A model generated the notes under the pieces. The model ran no database searches and was not told the DNA's origin. It saw only the letters and a list, made by a program, of their open reading frames with translations. Shown here piece after piece: positions 26,168 to 36,288 of a DNA stretch of 64,000 bases. Every line of letters begins with the position of its first letter. Within the stretch, counting starts at the first letter, position 1. The stretch covers positions 4,765,501-4,829,500 of the forward strand of contig NZ_CP060295.1 in assembly GCF_014302995.1 (NCBI RefSeq), given 5' to 3'. Both the position numbers and the translations under genes were made by a program. The DNA is from Variovorax sp. PAMC26660 (GTDB lineage: Bacteria > Pseudomonadota > Gammaproteobacteria > Burkholderiales > Burkholderiaceae_C).

Positions 26168-27456
26168 GAGTTGACCCCTTCCTTCTTGAACAGGTCACGA
26201 AAGACCGGATAGATGTCTTGTGCGTCCGACACCTTGCGCATTGCAAAGTTAGGCTGCACGCCTTCGAGCTGCTGGTATTCCTGCCACAGGTTCTGCTCGG
26301 TCTCGGCCACCTGCACGTATGCGTAGTAGCGCACCACCGGCAGGATGTTGTCGACCAGCAGCTCGCGGCAGCGGCCGCTGTCCTGGTGCCAGTTGTCGCC
26401 ATCGCTGGCCTGCGCGCCGTAGACGTTCCATTCGCCGCTGGGGTAGCGCGCCTTGATGATCTCGTCCATCAGCACCAGCGCGCTCGACACCACCGTGCCG
26501 CCGGTTTCGGTGGCGTGGAAGAACTCTTCCTCGGTCACTTCCTGCGCCTGCGTGTGATGGCGCAGGAACACGAGGTCGATGGTCTCGTAGTGCCGCGTGA
26601 GGAACATGTACAGCAGCATGAAGAAGCGCTTGGCCATGTCCTTGCGCGCCTCGTCCATCGAGCCCGACACGTCCATCAGGCAGAACATCACGCACTTGGC
26701 GCTGGGCACCGGCGTCCTCACGCGGTTGCGGTAGCGCAGGTCGATGGGGTCGATGTAGGGCACGTGCCGCATGGTGCGGCGCAGCTCGGCGATGCGCTCT
26801 TCGGTTTCGCGGATTTCCTTCTGGATGAGCGCCGTCGTGACCTGTGGATGCTGCTTGAGGTGTTCGAGATGCGCTTCGAGACGCTTGAGTTCCTTGCGCG
26901 GTTCGCCGCCGAGCGCGATGCGGCGGGCCAGCGCCCCGCGCATCGAGCGCACCACGTGCAGGTTGTTGGGCGAACCGTCGCTCGTGAAGCCGGCGCGGTG
27001 GCTCTTCCACTCGGGCACATCGGCGATCTGGGTGCGAATGAGGTGGGGCAGTGCGAGGTCGTCGAAGAACACGCGCATGAACTCTTCGCGTGTGAGGCGG
27101 AAGACGAAGTCGTCTTCCCCTTCGCCGCCGTCGCCGGCCTCGCCGCTGCCGGAGCCGCCACCAGCCTGGCCTTCGGGACGCTTGATGCGGTCGCCCTTCA
27201 GGTACTCCTGGTTGCCCGGATGCACGTACTCGCGGTCGCCGCCACGGGCGTGGCCGAACACGGGTTCGGACACATCGTGGCGCGGCAGGGTCACGTCTTC
27301 GCCTTGCTCCAGTTCGCGGATGTTGCGGCCACTGACGGCGCGCCTCACCGCTTCCTGGATCTGCCCCTTGTAGCGCCGCAGGAAGCGCTCACGGTTGCCA
27401 ATGGACTTGTTCTTGCCCGATAGCCGGCGGTCGATGATCTGCTGCAGGATGGCCAC
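26164..27456 (-). CDS. DUF444/YeaH family protein with VWA-like domain
   Basis: 430 residues. The N-terminal third is basic and low complexity and contains a Gly-rich linker (GGGSGSGEAGDGGEGEDD) . The central region carries a von Willebrand A-type metal site, CLMDVSGSMDEARKDM (DxSxS), followed by FLRHHTQAQEVTEEEFF and a TGGTVVSSALVLMDEI helix. In E. coli YeaH is a partner of the YeaG kinase, possibly as substrate or adaptor. Overlaps spoVR by 4 bp and lies 54 bp downstream of prkA. Confidence 0.93.
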   Translation of the reverse strand: MAILQQIIDRRLSGKNKSIGNRERFLRRYKGQIQEAVRRAVSGRNIRELEQGEDVTLPRHDVSEPVFGHARGGDREYVHPGNQEYLKGDRIKRPEGQAGGGSGSGEAGDGGEGEDDFVFRLTREEFMRVFFDDLALPHLIRTQIADVPEWKSHRAGFTSDGSPNNLHVVRSMRGALARRIALGGEPRKELKRLEAHLEHLKQHPQVTTALIQKEIRETEERIAELRRTMRHVPYIDPIDLRYRNRVRTPVPSAKCVMFCLMDVSGSMDEARKDMAKRFFMLLYMFLTRHYETIDLVFLRHHTQAQEVTEEEFFHATETGGTVVSSALVLMDEIIKARYPSGEWNVYGAQASDGDNWHQDSGRCRELLVDNILPVVRYYAYVQVAETEQNLWQEYQQLEGVQPNFAMRKVSDAQDIYPVFRDLFKKEGVNS

Positions 27457-27510
27457 GATGGTGTCAAAGCTCCTTGCAAAGAAGAGGGAAGAACTGCTGC
27501 GCGTTCGTCG

Positions 27511-29433
27511 CTATGAACTCTTGCGCACCCGCAGATACCACTCGCACAGCAGGCGAACCTGCTTGGCCGTGTAGCCCTTCTCGACCATGCGGGTCACGAA
27601 GTCTTCGTGCTTCTTCTGTTCGTCGGCGCTGCTCTTGGTGTTGAAGCTGATCACCGGCAGAAGCTCTTCGGTGTTGGAGAACATCTTCTTCTCGATCACC
27701 GCGCGCAGTTTTTCGTAGCTGGTCCACGCCGGGTTGCGCCCCGCGTTGCCGGCCCGTGCACGCAGCACGAAGTTGACGATCTCGTTGCGGAAGTCCTTCG
27801 GGTTGCCGATGCCGGCCGGCCGTTCGATCTTCTCGAGCTCGCCATTGAGCGAGGCCCGGTCGAACACTTCGCCGGTGTCCACGTCGCGGAACTCCTGGTC
27901 TTGAATCCAGTAGTCGGCGTAGGTGACGTAGCGGTCGAAGATGTTCTGGCCGTACTCGCTGTAGCTCTCCAGATACGCGGTCTGGATTTCCTTGCCGATG
28001 AACTCGGCATAGCGCGGCGCCAGCAGCTCCTTGATGTAGCTGATGTACTTCTGCTCGACCTCCGGCGCGAACTGCTCGCGTTCGATCTGCTGTTCGAGCA
28101 CGTACATCAGGTGGACCGGATTGGCCGCGACCTCGGAGCTGTCGAAGTTGAAGACCTTCGAGATGATCTTGAAGGCGAAGCGCGTCGACACACCGCTCAT
28201 GCCTTCGTCGACACCCGCGTAGTCGCGGTACTCCTGGATCGACTTGGCCTTGGGGTCGGTGTCTTTCAGGCTCTCGCCGTCGTACACCTGCATCTTGCTG
28301 AAGGTGCTGGAGTTCTCGGGCTCCTTCAGGCGTGTGAGCACCGAGAGCTGGGCCATCATGCGCAGCGTGCCGGGAGCGCAAGGCGCCTTGGCCAGCGACG
28401 AGTTGCGCACCAGCTTTTCGTAGATCTTGATTTCTTCCGAGGCGCGCAGGCAGTAGGGCACCTTGACGATGTAGATCCGGTCGAGGAAAGCCTCGTTGTT
28501 CTTGTTGTTGCGGAAGGCCTTCCATTCGCTCTCGTTGCTGTGCGCGAGCACGATGCCGTCGAAGGGAATGGCGCCGAAGCCTTCAGTGCCCTTGAAGTTG
28601 CTTTCCTGCGTGGCCGTGAGCAGCGGGTGCAGCACCTTGATGGGCGCCTTGAACATTTCCACGAACTCCAGCAGCCCCTGGTTGGCCAGGCACAGGCCAC
28701 CGGAGTAGGCGTAGGCGTCGGGGTCGTCCTGGGCATAGGTCTCCAGCTTGCGGATGTCTACCTTGCCGACCAGCGAGGAGATGTCCTGGTTGTTCTCGTC
28801 GCCGGGCTCGGTCTTGGCGACCGCGATCTGCCGCAGCACCGATGGGTAGCGCTTGACCACCTTGAACTGGCGGATGTCGCCGCCGTATTCCTCGAGCCGC
28901 TTGACGGCCCAAGGCGAGAGAATTCGATTCAGGTAGCGATGGGGAATGCCGTATTCTTTTTCAAGGATCTCGCCGTCTTCGGCCGTGTCGAACAGGCCCA
29001 GGGGCGATTCGTTCACCGGTGAGCCCTGGATGGCGTAGAAGGGCACACGCTCCATGAGCTGCTTCAGGCGCTCGGCGATGGAGCTCTTGCCACCACCAAC
29101 GGGACCCAGCAGGTAGAGGATTTGCTTCTTTTCTTCCAGTCCCTGCGCGGCATGGCGGAAATAGGAGACCACCTGTTCGATGGCGTCCTCCATGCCATAA
29201 AACTCCTTGAACGCCGGGTAGATCTTGATGACCTTGTTGGCGAAGATGCGCGAAAGCCGGGGATCGTTGCGCGTATCGACCAGCTCGGGCTCGCCAATGG
29301 CCTTGAGCATGCGCTCGGAGGCGGTGGCATAAGCCGTGGGATCGCGTTTGCAGGTATCGAGGTAGTCCTGCAGCGAGATGACTTCCTCGCGGGTGCGCTC
29401 GTAGCGGGCGGCAAAGTTGCTGATCACATCCAT
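27511..29433 (-). CDS. prkA: PrkA-family serine protein kinase
   Basis: 640 residues in two parts: an AAA-like domain with Walker A GPVGGGKSS (about residue 120) and a C-terminal PrkA kinase-like domain. The start SNFAARYERTREEVISLQDYLD is characteristic. The upstream GTG (29439) is open, but the ATG at 29433 has GGAGG seven bases before it, so it is preferred. In E. coli YeaG supports survival under prolonged nitrogen starvation, and in Bacillus PrkA affects sporulation; the role here is inferred from the conserved three-gene operon it heads. Confidence 0.95.
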   Translation of the reverse strand: MDVISNFAARYERTREEVISLQDYLDTCKRDPTAYATASERMLKAIGEPELVDTRNDPRLSRIFANKVIKIYPAFKEFYGMEDAIEQVVSYFRHAAQGLEEKKQILYLLGPVGGGKSSIAERLKQLMERVPFYAIQGSPVNESPLGLFDTAEDGEILEKEYGIPHRYLNRILSPWAVKRLEEYGGDIRQFKVVKRYPSVLRQIAVAKTEPGDENNQDISSLVGKVDIRKLETYAQDDPDAYAYSGGLCLANQGLLEFVEMFKAPIKVLHPLLTATQESNFKGTEGFGAIPFDGIVLAHSNESEWKAFRNNKNNEAFLDRIYIVKVPYCLRASEEIKIYEKLVRNSSLAKAPCAPGTLRMMAQLSVLTRLKEPENSSTFSKMQVYDGESLKDTDPKAKSIQEYRDYAGVDEGMSGVSTRFAFKIISKVFNFDSSEVAANPVHLMYVLEQQIEREQFAPEVEQKYISYIKELLAPRYAEFIGKEIQTAYLESYSEYGQNIFDRYVTYADYWIQDQEFRDVDTGEVFDRASLNGELEKIERPAGIGNPKDFRNEIVNFVLRARAGNAGRNPAWTSYEKLRAVIEKKMFSNTEELLPVISFNTKSSADEQKKHEDFVTRMVEKGYTAKQVRLLCEWYLRVRKSS

Positions 29434-29981
29434 GGTCACGCCTCCATCAGGTCAGTGGGCTTTTGGCCCCGGAGCCTGCAGCAAAAGCAATGCGCGCCAT
29501 TTAAAAGGTGTGCCCGCCCTCGCTGCATGCGGTGGAAAACTCCCTTACAACAATCTGCTAACAATCAGCATAAAGCAAAGATTGAACCCGGCAAATCATT
29601 TCTTAAATCAGAACCACACCAACAAGTAAAGTTCCTCGAAAAAAGCGGAACTACTATTCAAATTTCGGTTAAATTCAAAAGCTCGCTTTTCTAATTCTCT
29701 CCGGGTGAAAACACCTATGCCGAACGGCCATCTGCCGCTTTTCGGTTTTTCCGAGAAAGCATCGCCTATTGAGCCTCTGTGCTCAATAAAACCGGCGCCT
29801 CTCTTCAATAACGTGTGATCTGCCGTTTGGTTTATTGCACATCAAAAAAAAATATAAAAGCAATCCCCGCGCCACTTTTTGAGGAGGCGCTTGCGTGAGT
29901 TGATGTGGGAGGGGAGCGCGGACGCCGGTCAGCGTGTTCCGCAAAGGTGCGAACAGCACCTTTCGTGTGCTTGGCGCCGGA
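29434..29981. other. AT-rich promoter region upstream of prkA, no gene seen
   Basis: This 548-bp stretch has no credible coding frame. Its composition shifts sharply: 29530-29880 is far richer in A+T than the flanks and contains A/T runs such as TCAAAAAAAAATATAAAAG. I could not find a sigma-54 promoter with correct GG-N10-GC spacing on the minus strand. It most likely holds the prkA promoter and possibly binding sites for a nucleoid protein. Confidence 0.5.
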
Positions 29982-30226
29982 TCAGCGGCCGGCATGCACC
30001 ATTTGGACGAGGTTCACCTCGGGGGCTGCCGTGAAGTAGCCGGAGTTCGAGGTGAAGGTCTGTTGCCCGGAAGCCGGGTGCCGGGCTTCACGTGCAAAGT
30101 GAAGAAGTGGGCCGAATCCCCGCACCGCAACTGGGTGGCAATGGGGTCCAGGCTGTTGAACAGGTCCTGCACGCCCTTGGTGCGCTTCAGCGTGATCTCT
30201 TCCATGGCCTGCGAAGAGCAAGCCAC
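29982..30226 (-). pseudogene. Short frameshifted reading frame downstream of dnaJ
   Basis: No family recognised. On the minus strand a coding-like stretch (strong G/C third positions) reads MEEITLKRTKGVQDLFNSLD ... CGDSAHFFTLHVKPGTRLPG from 30205; near 30065-30075 it becomes non-coding-like while the adjacent frame becomes coding-like, TFTSNSGYFTAAPEVNLVQM ... AGR, ending at 29982. A single indel in the CCGGAAGCCGGG stretch would join them into about 75 residues. The upstream part is open back to the dnaJ stop in the same frame and has no clear ribosome-binding site. It is either a decayed small gene or a chance G+C-rich pattern. Confidence 0.35.
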
Positions 30227-30268
30227 ACAGAAGCGCCAGGTCAGCGAGGCACTAGCCTGGCACTGCCA

Positions 30269-31408
30269 TCAACTGAAGAACTCTTTCGCCTTGTCGAACC
30301 AGCTCTTGTCGGTCGGGCTGTGTTTGTCGCCACCCTTCTTGAGCGATTCGTCGAGCTCCTTCAACAGCTTGCGCTGATGCTCGGTGAGCTTCACGGGCGT
30401 TTCGACGCGCACGTGGCAGTACAGGTCGCCGGGGTAGCTGGAGCGCACGCCCTTGATGCCCTTGCCGCGCAGGCGGAACTGCTTGCCACTTTGCGTGCCG
30501 TCGGGAATGTCGATGGCGGCCGCGCCCTTGAGCGTGGGCACGTTGATCTCACCGCCGAGCGCGGCCGTGGTCACGCTCACCGGCACCACGCAATGCAGGT
30601 CGTCGCCATCGCGTTCGAACAGCTCGTGCTTCTTCAGGCGAATCTCGATGTACAGGTCGCCCGGCGGCCCGCCGTTGGTGCCTGGCTCGCCATTGCCGGT
30701 GCTGCGAATGCGCATGCCGTCGTCGATGCCGGCCGGGATCTTCACTTCGAGCGTCTTGTTGTTCTTGATCTTGCCCTGGCCGTGGCACACGGTGCAGGGC
30801 TCGGGAATGATCTTGCCGCTGCCGTGGCAGGTCGGGCAGGTCTGCTGCACGCTGAAGAAGCCCTGGCGCATCTGCACCGCGCCGGCGCCGTGGCAGGTGG
30901 TGCAGGTGATCGGCTTGGTGCCGGGCTTGGCGCCCGTGCCCTTGCAGGTGTCGCAGTTGTCCCAGCTGGGAATGCGAATCTGGGCTTCCTTGCCGTCGGC
31001 CGCTTCCTCGAGCGTGACTTCCATCGCGTAGCTCAGGTCGCTGCCGCGGAACACCTGGCGTCCGCTGCTGGTGCGGCCGCCGCGGGCACCACCGAATACG
31101 TCGCCGAAGATGTCGCCGAAGGCTTCCGCGAAACCGCCGAAGCCTTCCGCGCCCGGGCCGCCGCGCATGTTGGGGTCGACACCGGCATGGCCGTACTGGT
31201 CGTAGGCCGCGCGCTTCTGGCCGTCCGACAGCATTTCGTAGGCTTCTTTCACCTCCTTGAACTTGGCCTCGGCGTCCTTGCTGGTGTCGCCGTGGTTGCG
31301 GTCAGGGTGGTGCTTCATCGCGAGCTTGCGATAAGCCTTCTTGATTTCTTCCTCGCTCGCGTTCTTGGGGACGCCGAGGGTTTCGTAATAGTCGCGTTTG
31401 GTGGCCAT
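30269..31408 (-). CDS. dnaJ: Chaperone DnaJ (Hsp40)
   Basis: A 379-residue full-length DnaJ: J domain with the HPD motif (HHPDRNHGD), G/F-rich linker ([17 protein letters not shown]), four CxxCxGxG zinc repeats ([32 protein letters not shown]) and the C-terminal substrate-binding region. It stimulates DnaK ATPase and delivers clients. It follows dnaK after a 100-bp gap that contains a hairpin terminator or attenuator, so its level may be set below that of dnaK. Confidence 0.98.
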   Translation of the reverse strand: MATKRDYYETLGVPKNASEEEIKKAYRKLAMKHHPDRNHGDTSKDAEAKFKEVKEAYEMLSDGQKRAAYDQYGHAGVDPNMRGGPGAEGFGGFAEAFGDIFGDVFGGARGGRTSSGRQVFRGSDLSYAMEVTLEEAADGKEAQIRIPSWDNCDTCKGTGAKPGTKPITCTTCHGAGAVQMRQGFFSVQQTCPTCHGSGKIIPEPCTVCHGQGKIKNNKTLEVKIPAGIDDGMRIRSTGNGEPGTNGGPPGDLYIEIRLKKHELFERDGDDLHCVVPVSVTTAALGGEINVPTLKGAAAIDIPDGTQSGKQFRLRGKGIKGVRSSYPGDLYCHVRVETPVKLTEHQRKLLKELDESLKKGGDKHSPTDKSWFDKAKEFFS

Positions 31409-31459
31409 GGCAGGTCGATCTGGAAGCAGCGGGAACTCGGGTAACGTTGAAGCGAGAAA

Positions 31460-31489
31460 GGCTGGACCACCCCTTCAGGTGATCCAGCC
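31460..31489 (-). terminator. Hairpin between dnaK and dnaJ
   Basis: On the minus strand the sequence GGCTGGATCACC / GGGTGGTCCAGCC forms a stable stem with a short loop, followed by CTTTC. It lies in the only gap between dnaK and dnaJ. Because the T run is short it may only partly terminate, acting as an attenuator or as a stabiliser of the dnaK message. Confidence 0.65.
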
Positions 31490-31508
31490 TTGCACAAGGG
31501 ACTGAAGA

Positions 31509-33446
<1,938 letters not shown>

Positions 33447-33559
33447 GTTCTTTACTCCTGAAAGCCTGAAAAATATGTTGTTATGAACTTGTGGATAACC
33501 CAGCGCGATTCAAGGGATGAAGCGTGGATTTCCTGTGGGAATCTTGTGTGCCGAATGAA

Positions 33560-34132
33560 TTACTTCGGCGCGCTGACCGTGACCAGCGCAGGACGCAGCA
33601 CGCGATCATTGATGGTGTAGCCCTTCTGGAGCACGCTCACCACGGTGTTCGGTTCCTGCTCGGCGGGCACCACCGAGATGGCCTGGTGCTGGTGCGGGTC
33701 GAACTTGGTGCCGGGGGCCGGGGCCACTTCGATCACCTTGTTGCGTTCGAGTGCGCTCTTGAGCTGGCGCAGCGTGGCTTCTGCGCCTTCGCGGATCTGC
33801 TCGGGCGTGGCGTCCTTGATGGCGAGGCCGGCTTCGAGGCTGTCGGTCACCGGCAGAAGGCTTTCGGCAAAGGCCTCGACAGCGAACTTGCGGGCCTTTG
33901 TGATCTCGTCGTCGGCGCGGCGGCGGGCGTTCTGCACGTCGGCCTGGGCGCGAAGGTACTGATCGGCCAGCTCGGTATTCTTGGCTTGCAGCGTGGCCAG
34001 TTCGGCTTGCGCCGCGGCCAATGCGTTCAACGCGTCGGCTTCATTGGCGGCTTGTGCAGCCTCCAGTTCTTCGGGGCTGGGCTCGCCTTGCAGCATTTGC
34101 GAATTCTGTGCGGATTGTTGCGGGTCAGACAT
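33560..34132 (-). CDS. grpE: Nucleotide exchange factor GrpE
   Basis: A 190-residue GrpE that releases ADP from DnaK. It has the expected long N-terminal coiled coil ([32 protein letters not shown]) and the C-terminal beta domain with [39 protein letters not shown]. It heads the chaperone operon; upstream lies a possible heat-shock promoter described separately. Confidence 0.97.
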   Translation of the reverse strand: MSDPQQSAQNSQMLQGEPSPEELEAAQAANEADALNALAAAQAELATLQAKNTELADQYLRAQADVQNARRRADDEITKARKFAVEAFAESLLPVTDSLEAGLAIKDATPEQIREGAEATLRQLKSALERNKVIEVAPAPGTKFDPHQHQAISVVPAEQEPNTVVSVLQKGYTINDRVLRPALVTVSAPK

Positions 34133-34181
34133 TTTTCAAAGAACCGGCTGTGGACCGGAAAACAAATCGATAGCCAGCCAG

Positions 34182-34207
34182 TTTGGGCTGGCCGGGAGCT
34201 TTTCAAG
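34182..34207 (-). promoter_or_regulatory. Candidate sigma-32 promoter for grpE
   Basis: On the minus strand CTTGAA (34207-34202) is followed after 14 nt by CCCAAA (34187-34182), about 50 bp before the grpE start. The -35 box fits the heat-shock consensus CTTGAA; the -10 box is a partial match to CCCCAT. Position in front of a heat-shock operon supports it. The same stretch contains an inverted repeat GCCAGCC-N6-GGCTGGC, which may be an extra control site. Confidence 0.5.
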
Positions 34208-34215
34208 CGAAAAAA

Positions 34216-34234
34216 TGCGGCCAAAAGGGCCGCA
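34216..34234 (-). terminator. Intrinsic terminator, proximal of tandem pair
   Basis: On the minus strand GCGGCCC-TTTT-GGCCGC forms a hairpin followed by ATTTTTTCG, a normal rho-independent terminator. It is the second of two consecutive terminators after the FKBP gene, and it insulates the chaperone operon from upstream transcription. Confidence 0.75.
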
Positions 34235-34242
34235 GAGGCATG

Positions 34243-34265
34243 AAAAAGGCCCGGAACCGGGCCTT
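34243..34265 (-). terminator. Intrinsic terminator after FKBP gene
   Basis: On the minus strand AAGGCCCGG-TT-CCGGGCC is followed by TTTTTC, about 28 bp after the FKBP stop. Perfect stem and T run. With the next hairpin it gives a double stop. Confidence 0.82.
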
Positions 34266-34293
34266 CACGCCATGTTTTGGCGTCGAAACGCGC

Positions 34294-34644
34294 TCAGTGG
34301 GCGTCGAGGAGTTCGACGTCGAACTTCAGCGTGGCGTTCGGGGGGATCACGCCGCCGGCGCCGCGGGCACCGTAGCCCAACGATGCTGGAATGATCAGCG
34401 TGCGCTGGCCGCCGATCTTCATGCCGGCCACGCCTTCGTCCCAGCCCTTGATGACCTGGCCGGCGCCCAGCGAGAACGCGAACGGGTCGTTGCGGTCGCG
34501 GCTCGAATCGAACTTGGCGCCTTGCACGCCGTCGTTGTAGAGCCAGCCGGTGTAGTGCACATGCACGTGCTGGCCAGCCTTGGCTTCGGCGCCGTCGCCG
34601 ACGGTGGTGTCTTCGTACTGCAGGCCGGAGGGGGTGGTAGGCAT
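34294..34644 (-). CDS. FKBP-type peptidyl-prolyl cis-trans isomerase
   Basis: A 116-residue single-domain FKBP that catalyses proline isomerisation, with no signal peptide, so cytoplasmic. Family stretches are GQHVHVHYTGWLYNDGVQGAKFDSS, FSLGAGQVIKGWDEGVAGMKIGGQRTL and IPASLGYGARGAGGVIPPNATL. The ATG at 34644 (MPTTPSGLQYED) is used since a longer opening enters low-complexity sequence. Followed by two terminators, so it forms its own short transcription unit. Confidence 0.96.
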   Translation of the reverse strand: MPTTPSGLQYEDTTVGDGAEAKAGQHVHVHYTGWLYNDGVQGAKFDSSRDRNDPFAFSLGAGQVIKGWDEGVAGMKIGGQRTLIIPASLGYGARGAGGVIPPNATLKFDVELLDAH

Positions 34645-34730
34645 CTTGAAACGCTCCTTGCGTCGATAGGGGAAGAATGGATCGAAGGCGCGGAGTTTAC
34701 CGAGGCCGGACCGGGCCGGCCTGTCGGCGG

Positions 34731-35141
34731 TCAGCTGGTGCTGCTGTCGTCGGTGGGTGGCACGGCCGGAACCGCTGGTGCGGGAGCCGGGGCTGGCGCG
34801 ACTGGCGCAGCAGCCGCCGTCGCCGTGGGTGCCGCAGCTTTCTTGGCCTGGCCCAGTTGCCATTTACCGGCAAAGGCCTGCAGGTCGGACAGCCGCTTGA
34901 GCAGGTCCTGCCCGCTGAGCGTGAGGCAGTAGCCGTCGCTGCCATGGCTCACGATGCCGGCTTCGCGAAGCTCCTTGATGCGGGTGTTGAGCGTGTTGGG
35001 AGTGATGCCGCCCACGCTGTCCTGCAGCAGCCGGAAGGTTTGGGCATGGCCGTCGCGCAGGGCCCAGAGTACGCGCAGCGCATAACGGGCCTCCAGCAGT
35101 GCGAGCAACTGGCTGACGGCTGCGTTTTCCTTGGTACTCAT
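34731..35141 (-). CDS. Winged-helix regulator, HxlR/PadR-like, with Ala/Pro tail
   Basis: 136 residues. The first 85 form a winged helix: ALLEARYALRVLWALRDGHAQTFRLLQDSVGGITPNTLNTRIKELREAGIVSHGSDGYCLTLSG, similar in layout to HxlR-type regulators. The last 45 residues are nearly all A, P and V (TATAAAAPVAPAPAPAPAVPAVP), an unusual tail for this family and probably flexible. Three closely spaced ATG codons exist; the one at 35141 was chosen because GAGGAG lies 9 nt upstream of it. Regulatory target unknown. Confidence 0.8.
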   Translation of the reverse strand: MSTKENAAVSQLLALLEARYALRVLWALRDGHAQTFRLLQDSVGGITPNTLNTRIKELREAGIVSHGSDGYCLTLSGQDLLKRLSDLQAFAGKWQLGQAKKAAAPTATAAAAPVAPAPAPAPAVPAVPPTDDSSTS

Positions 35142-35262
35142 CGACATCATCTCCTCGAAGCTGGGCGGGCCAGCGGCCTTGTGGACAGGGCCGATGTCGC
35201 GCGCTTTTGTGTTTGGTTATGGACCGCCTTGCTGGCCGGCGACTATAGCGCAAGGATCACGA

Positions 35263-35281
35263 TGCTACTAGTTTTATAGCT
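35263..35281. repeat. Short AT-rich imperfect palindrome
   Basis: GCTACTAG-TTTT-ATAGCT lies in the 168-bp gap before psd, in an otherwise G+C-rich context. From memory, short imperfect palindromes resembling AGCTATAAAA...TAGTAGC recur between genes in Comamonadaceae; only this one is seen here, so its repetitive nature is not shown by the window. Confidence 0.35.
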
Positions 35282-35318
35282 GTTGGGGCATGCTGGATGC
35301 GGGTTGTGAGACAAAGCT

Positions 35319-36170
35319 TCACAAATTTGAATAATTTGCCATGGCTTCGCCCAGGCGGATCGCGCGGGTGGGCGACCAGTCCGGGTTGAAGGCCAGCGCG
35401 GGCGCCGGGAACAGCATGACGACCGTGGAGCCGAGCAAGAAACGGCCCATCTCGTCGCCCTTGCGGATGTCGATCTGCTGGTCGTTGTAGCTCCACTCGC
35501 GCAACTCGCCCACGCGCGGCGGATTGACCACGCCGTGCCACACCGTGGCCATGCTGCCGACGATGGTGGCGCCCACCAGCACCAGCACGAACGGACCGTG
35601 CGCGGATTCAAAGACGCACACCACGCGCTCGTTGCGTGCGAACAGGCCGGGCACGCCGCGCGCGGTGGTCGGGTTGACCGAGAACAGGTCGCCCGGCACA
35701 TGGATCATGCGCACCAGCCGCCCGTCGCAGGGCATGTGGATGCGGTGGTAGTCCTTCGGGCTCAGGTACAGCGTGGCGAAGCTGCCGTGCGCGAACTTCG
35801 CGGCCAGCGCGGCGTCCCCGCCGACCAGTGCGGTGGTCGTGTAGTTGTGGCCCTTGGCCTGGAAGATCTGGTCGCCCTGGATGGCGCCGAACTGGCTGAT
35901 CGCGCCGTCCACCGGGCAGACCAGGTCGGCTTGTGCGAGCGGCCTTGCATCGGGCTTGAGCGCGCGCGTGAAGAACTGGTTGAAGCTCTTGTAGTACGTG
36001 ATGTCCGACTCGAGCGCCTCGCCCATGTTGACGCTGTACTTGGCCACGAAGCGCCGGATGATCCACGTCGTGACAGCCCCCCGTTCCTTGCCCGCAACCC
36101 AGCCGGCGAAATTGGTCAGTGCCTGTTTCGGGAACAGGTATTGGGGCAGTACTGCGGAGCGGTCGGACAC
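35319..36170 (-). CDS. psd: Phosphatidylserine decarboxylase proenzyme
   Basis: A 283-residue membrane-associated enzyme that makes phosphatidylethanolamine. It self-cleaves at a Gly-Ser bond in the C-terminal motif LGSTVVMLFP, giving a large beta chain and a small alpha chain whose new N-terminal pyruvoyl group is catalytic. The upstream signatures LVCPVDGAISQFGAIQGDQIFQAKG and LYLSPKDYHRIHMPCDGRL (His of the proteolytic triad) are present. Length is normal for the bacterial group I type. Separated from the aldarate cluster by a hairpin. Confidence 0.97.
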   Translation of the reverse strand: MSDRSAVLPQYLFPKQALTNFAGWVAGKERGAVTTWIIRRFVAKYSVNMGEALESDITYYKSFNQFFTRALKPDARPLAQADLVCPVDGAISQFGAIQGDQIFQAKGHNYTTTALVGGDAALAAKFAHGSFATLYLSPKDYHRIHMPCDGRLVRMIHVPGDLFSVNPTTARGVPGLFARNERVVCVFESAHGPFVLVLVGATIVGSMATVWHGVVNPPRVGELREWSYNDQQIDIRKGDEMGRFLLGSTVVMLFPAPALAFNPDWSPTRAIRLGEAMANYSNL

Positions 36171-36260
36171 GTGGGGAGGGCCTGGAATGCGGATCGGAGG
36201 GGCATTCTATAAAGGGCTTCCGGCGTGGGGCGTAGGAAGCTTCCCTTGGTTTGGGCTTGA

Positions 36261-36282
36261 GGCTCCCGGCTTGCCGGGAGCC
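36261..36282 (-). terminator. Hairpin at the end of the aldarate operon
   Basis: GGCTCCCGGC-AA-GCCGGGAGCC (minus strand) forms a perfect 10-bp stem 7 bp after the stop of the last Bug gene. The expected T run is replaced by TCAAG, so it is either a weak intrinsic terminator or a message-stabilising hairpin. It marks the 3' end of a 13-gene co-oriented series and separates it from psd. Confidence 0.55.
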
Positions 36283-36288
36283 AGCGGA

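Noticed and set aside
29434-29530. Sigma-54 promoter in front of prkA
   Set aside because: The best candidate (GGCGCGCATTGC-like on the minus strand) lacks the fixed GG-N10-GC spacing.
34133-34293. CIRCE/HrcA operator before grpE
   Set aside because: The inverted repeat there is GCCAGCC-N6-GGCTGGC, not TTAGCACTC-N9-GAGTGCTAA.
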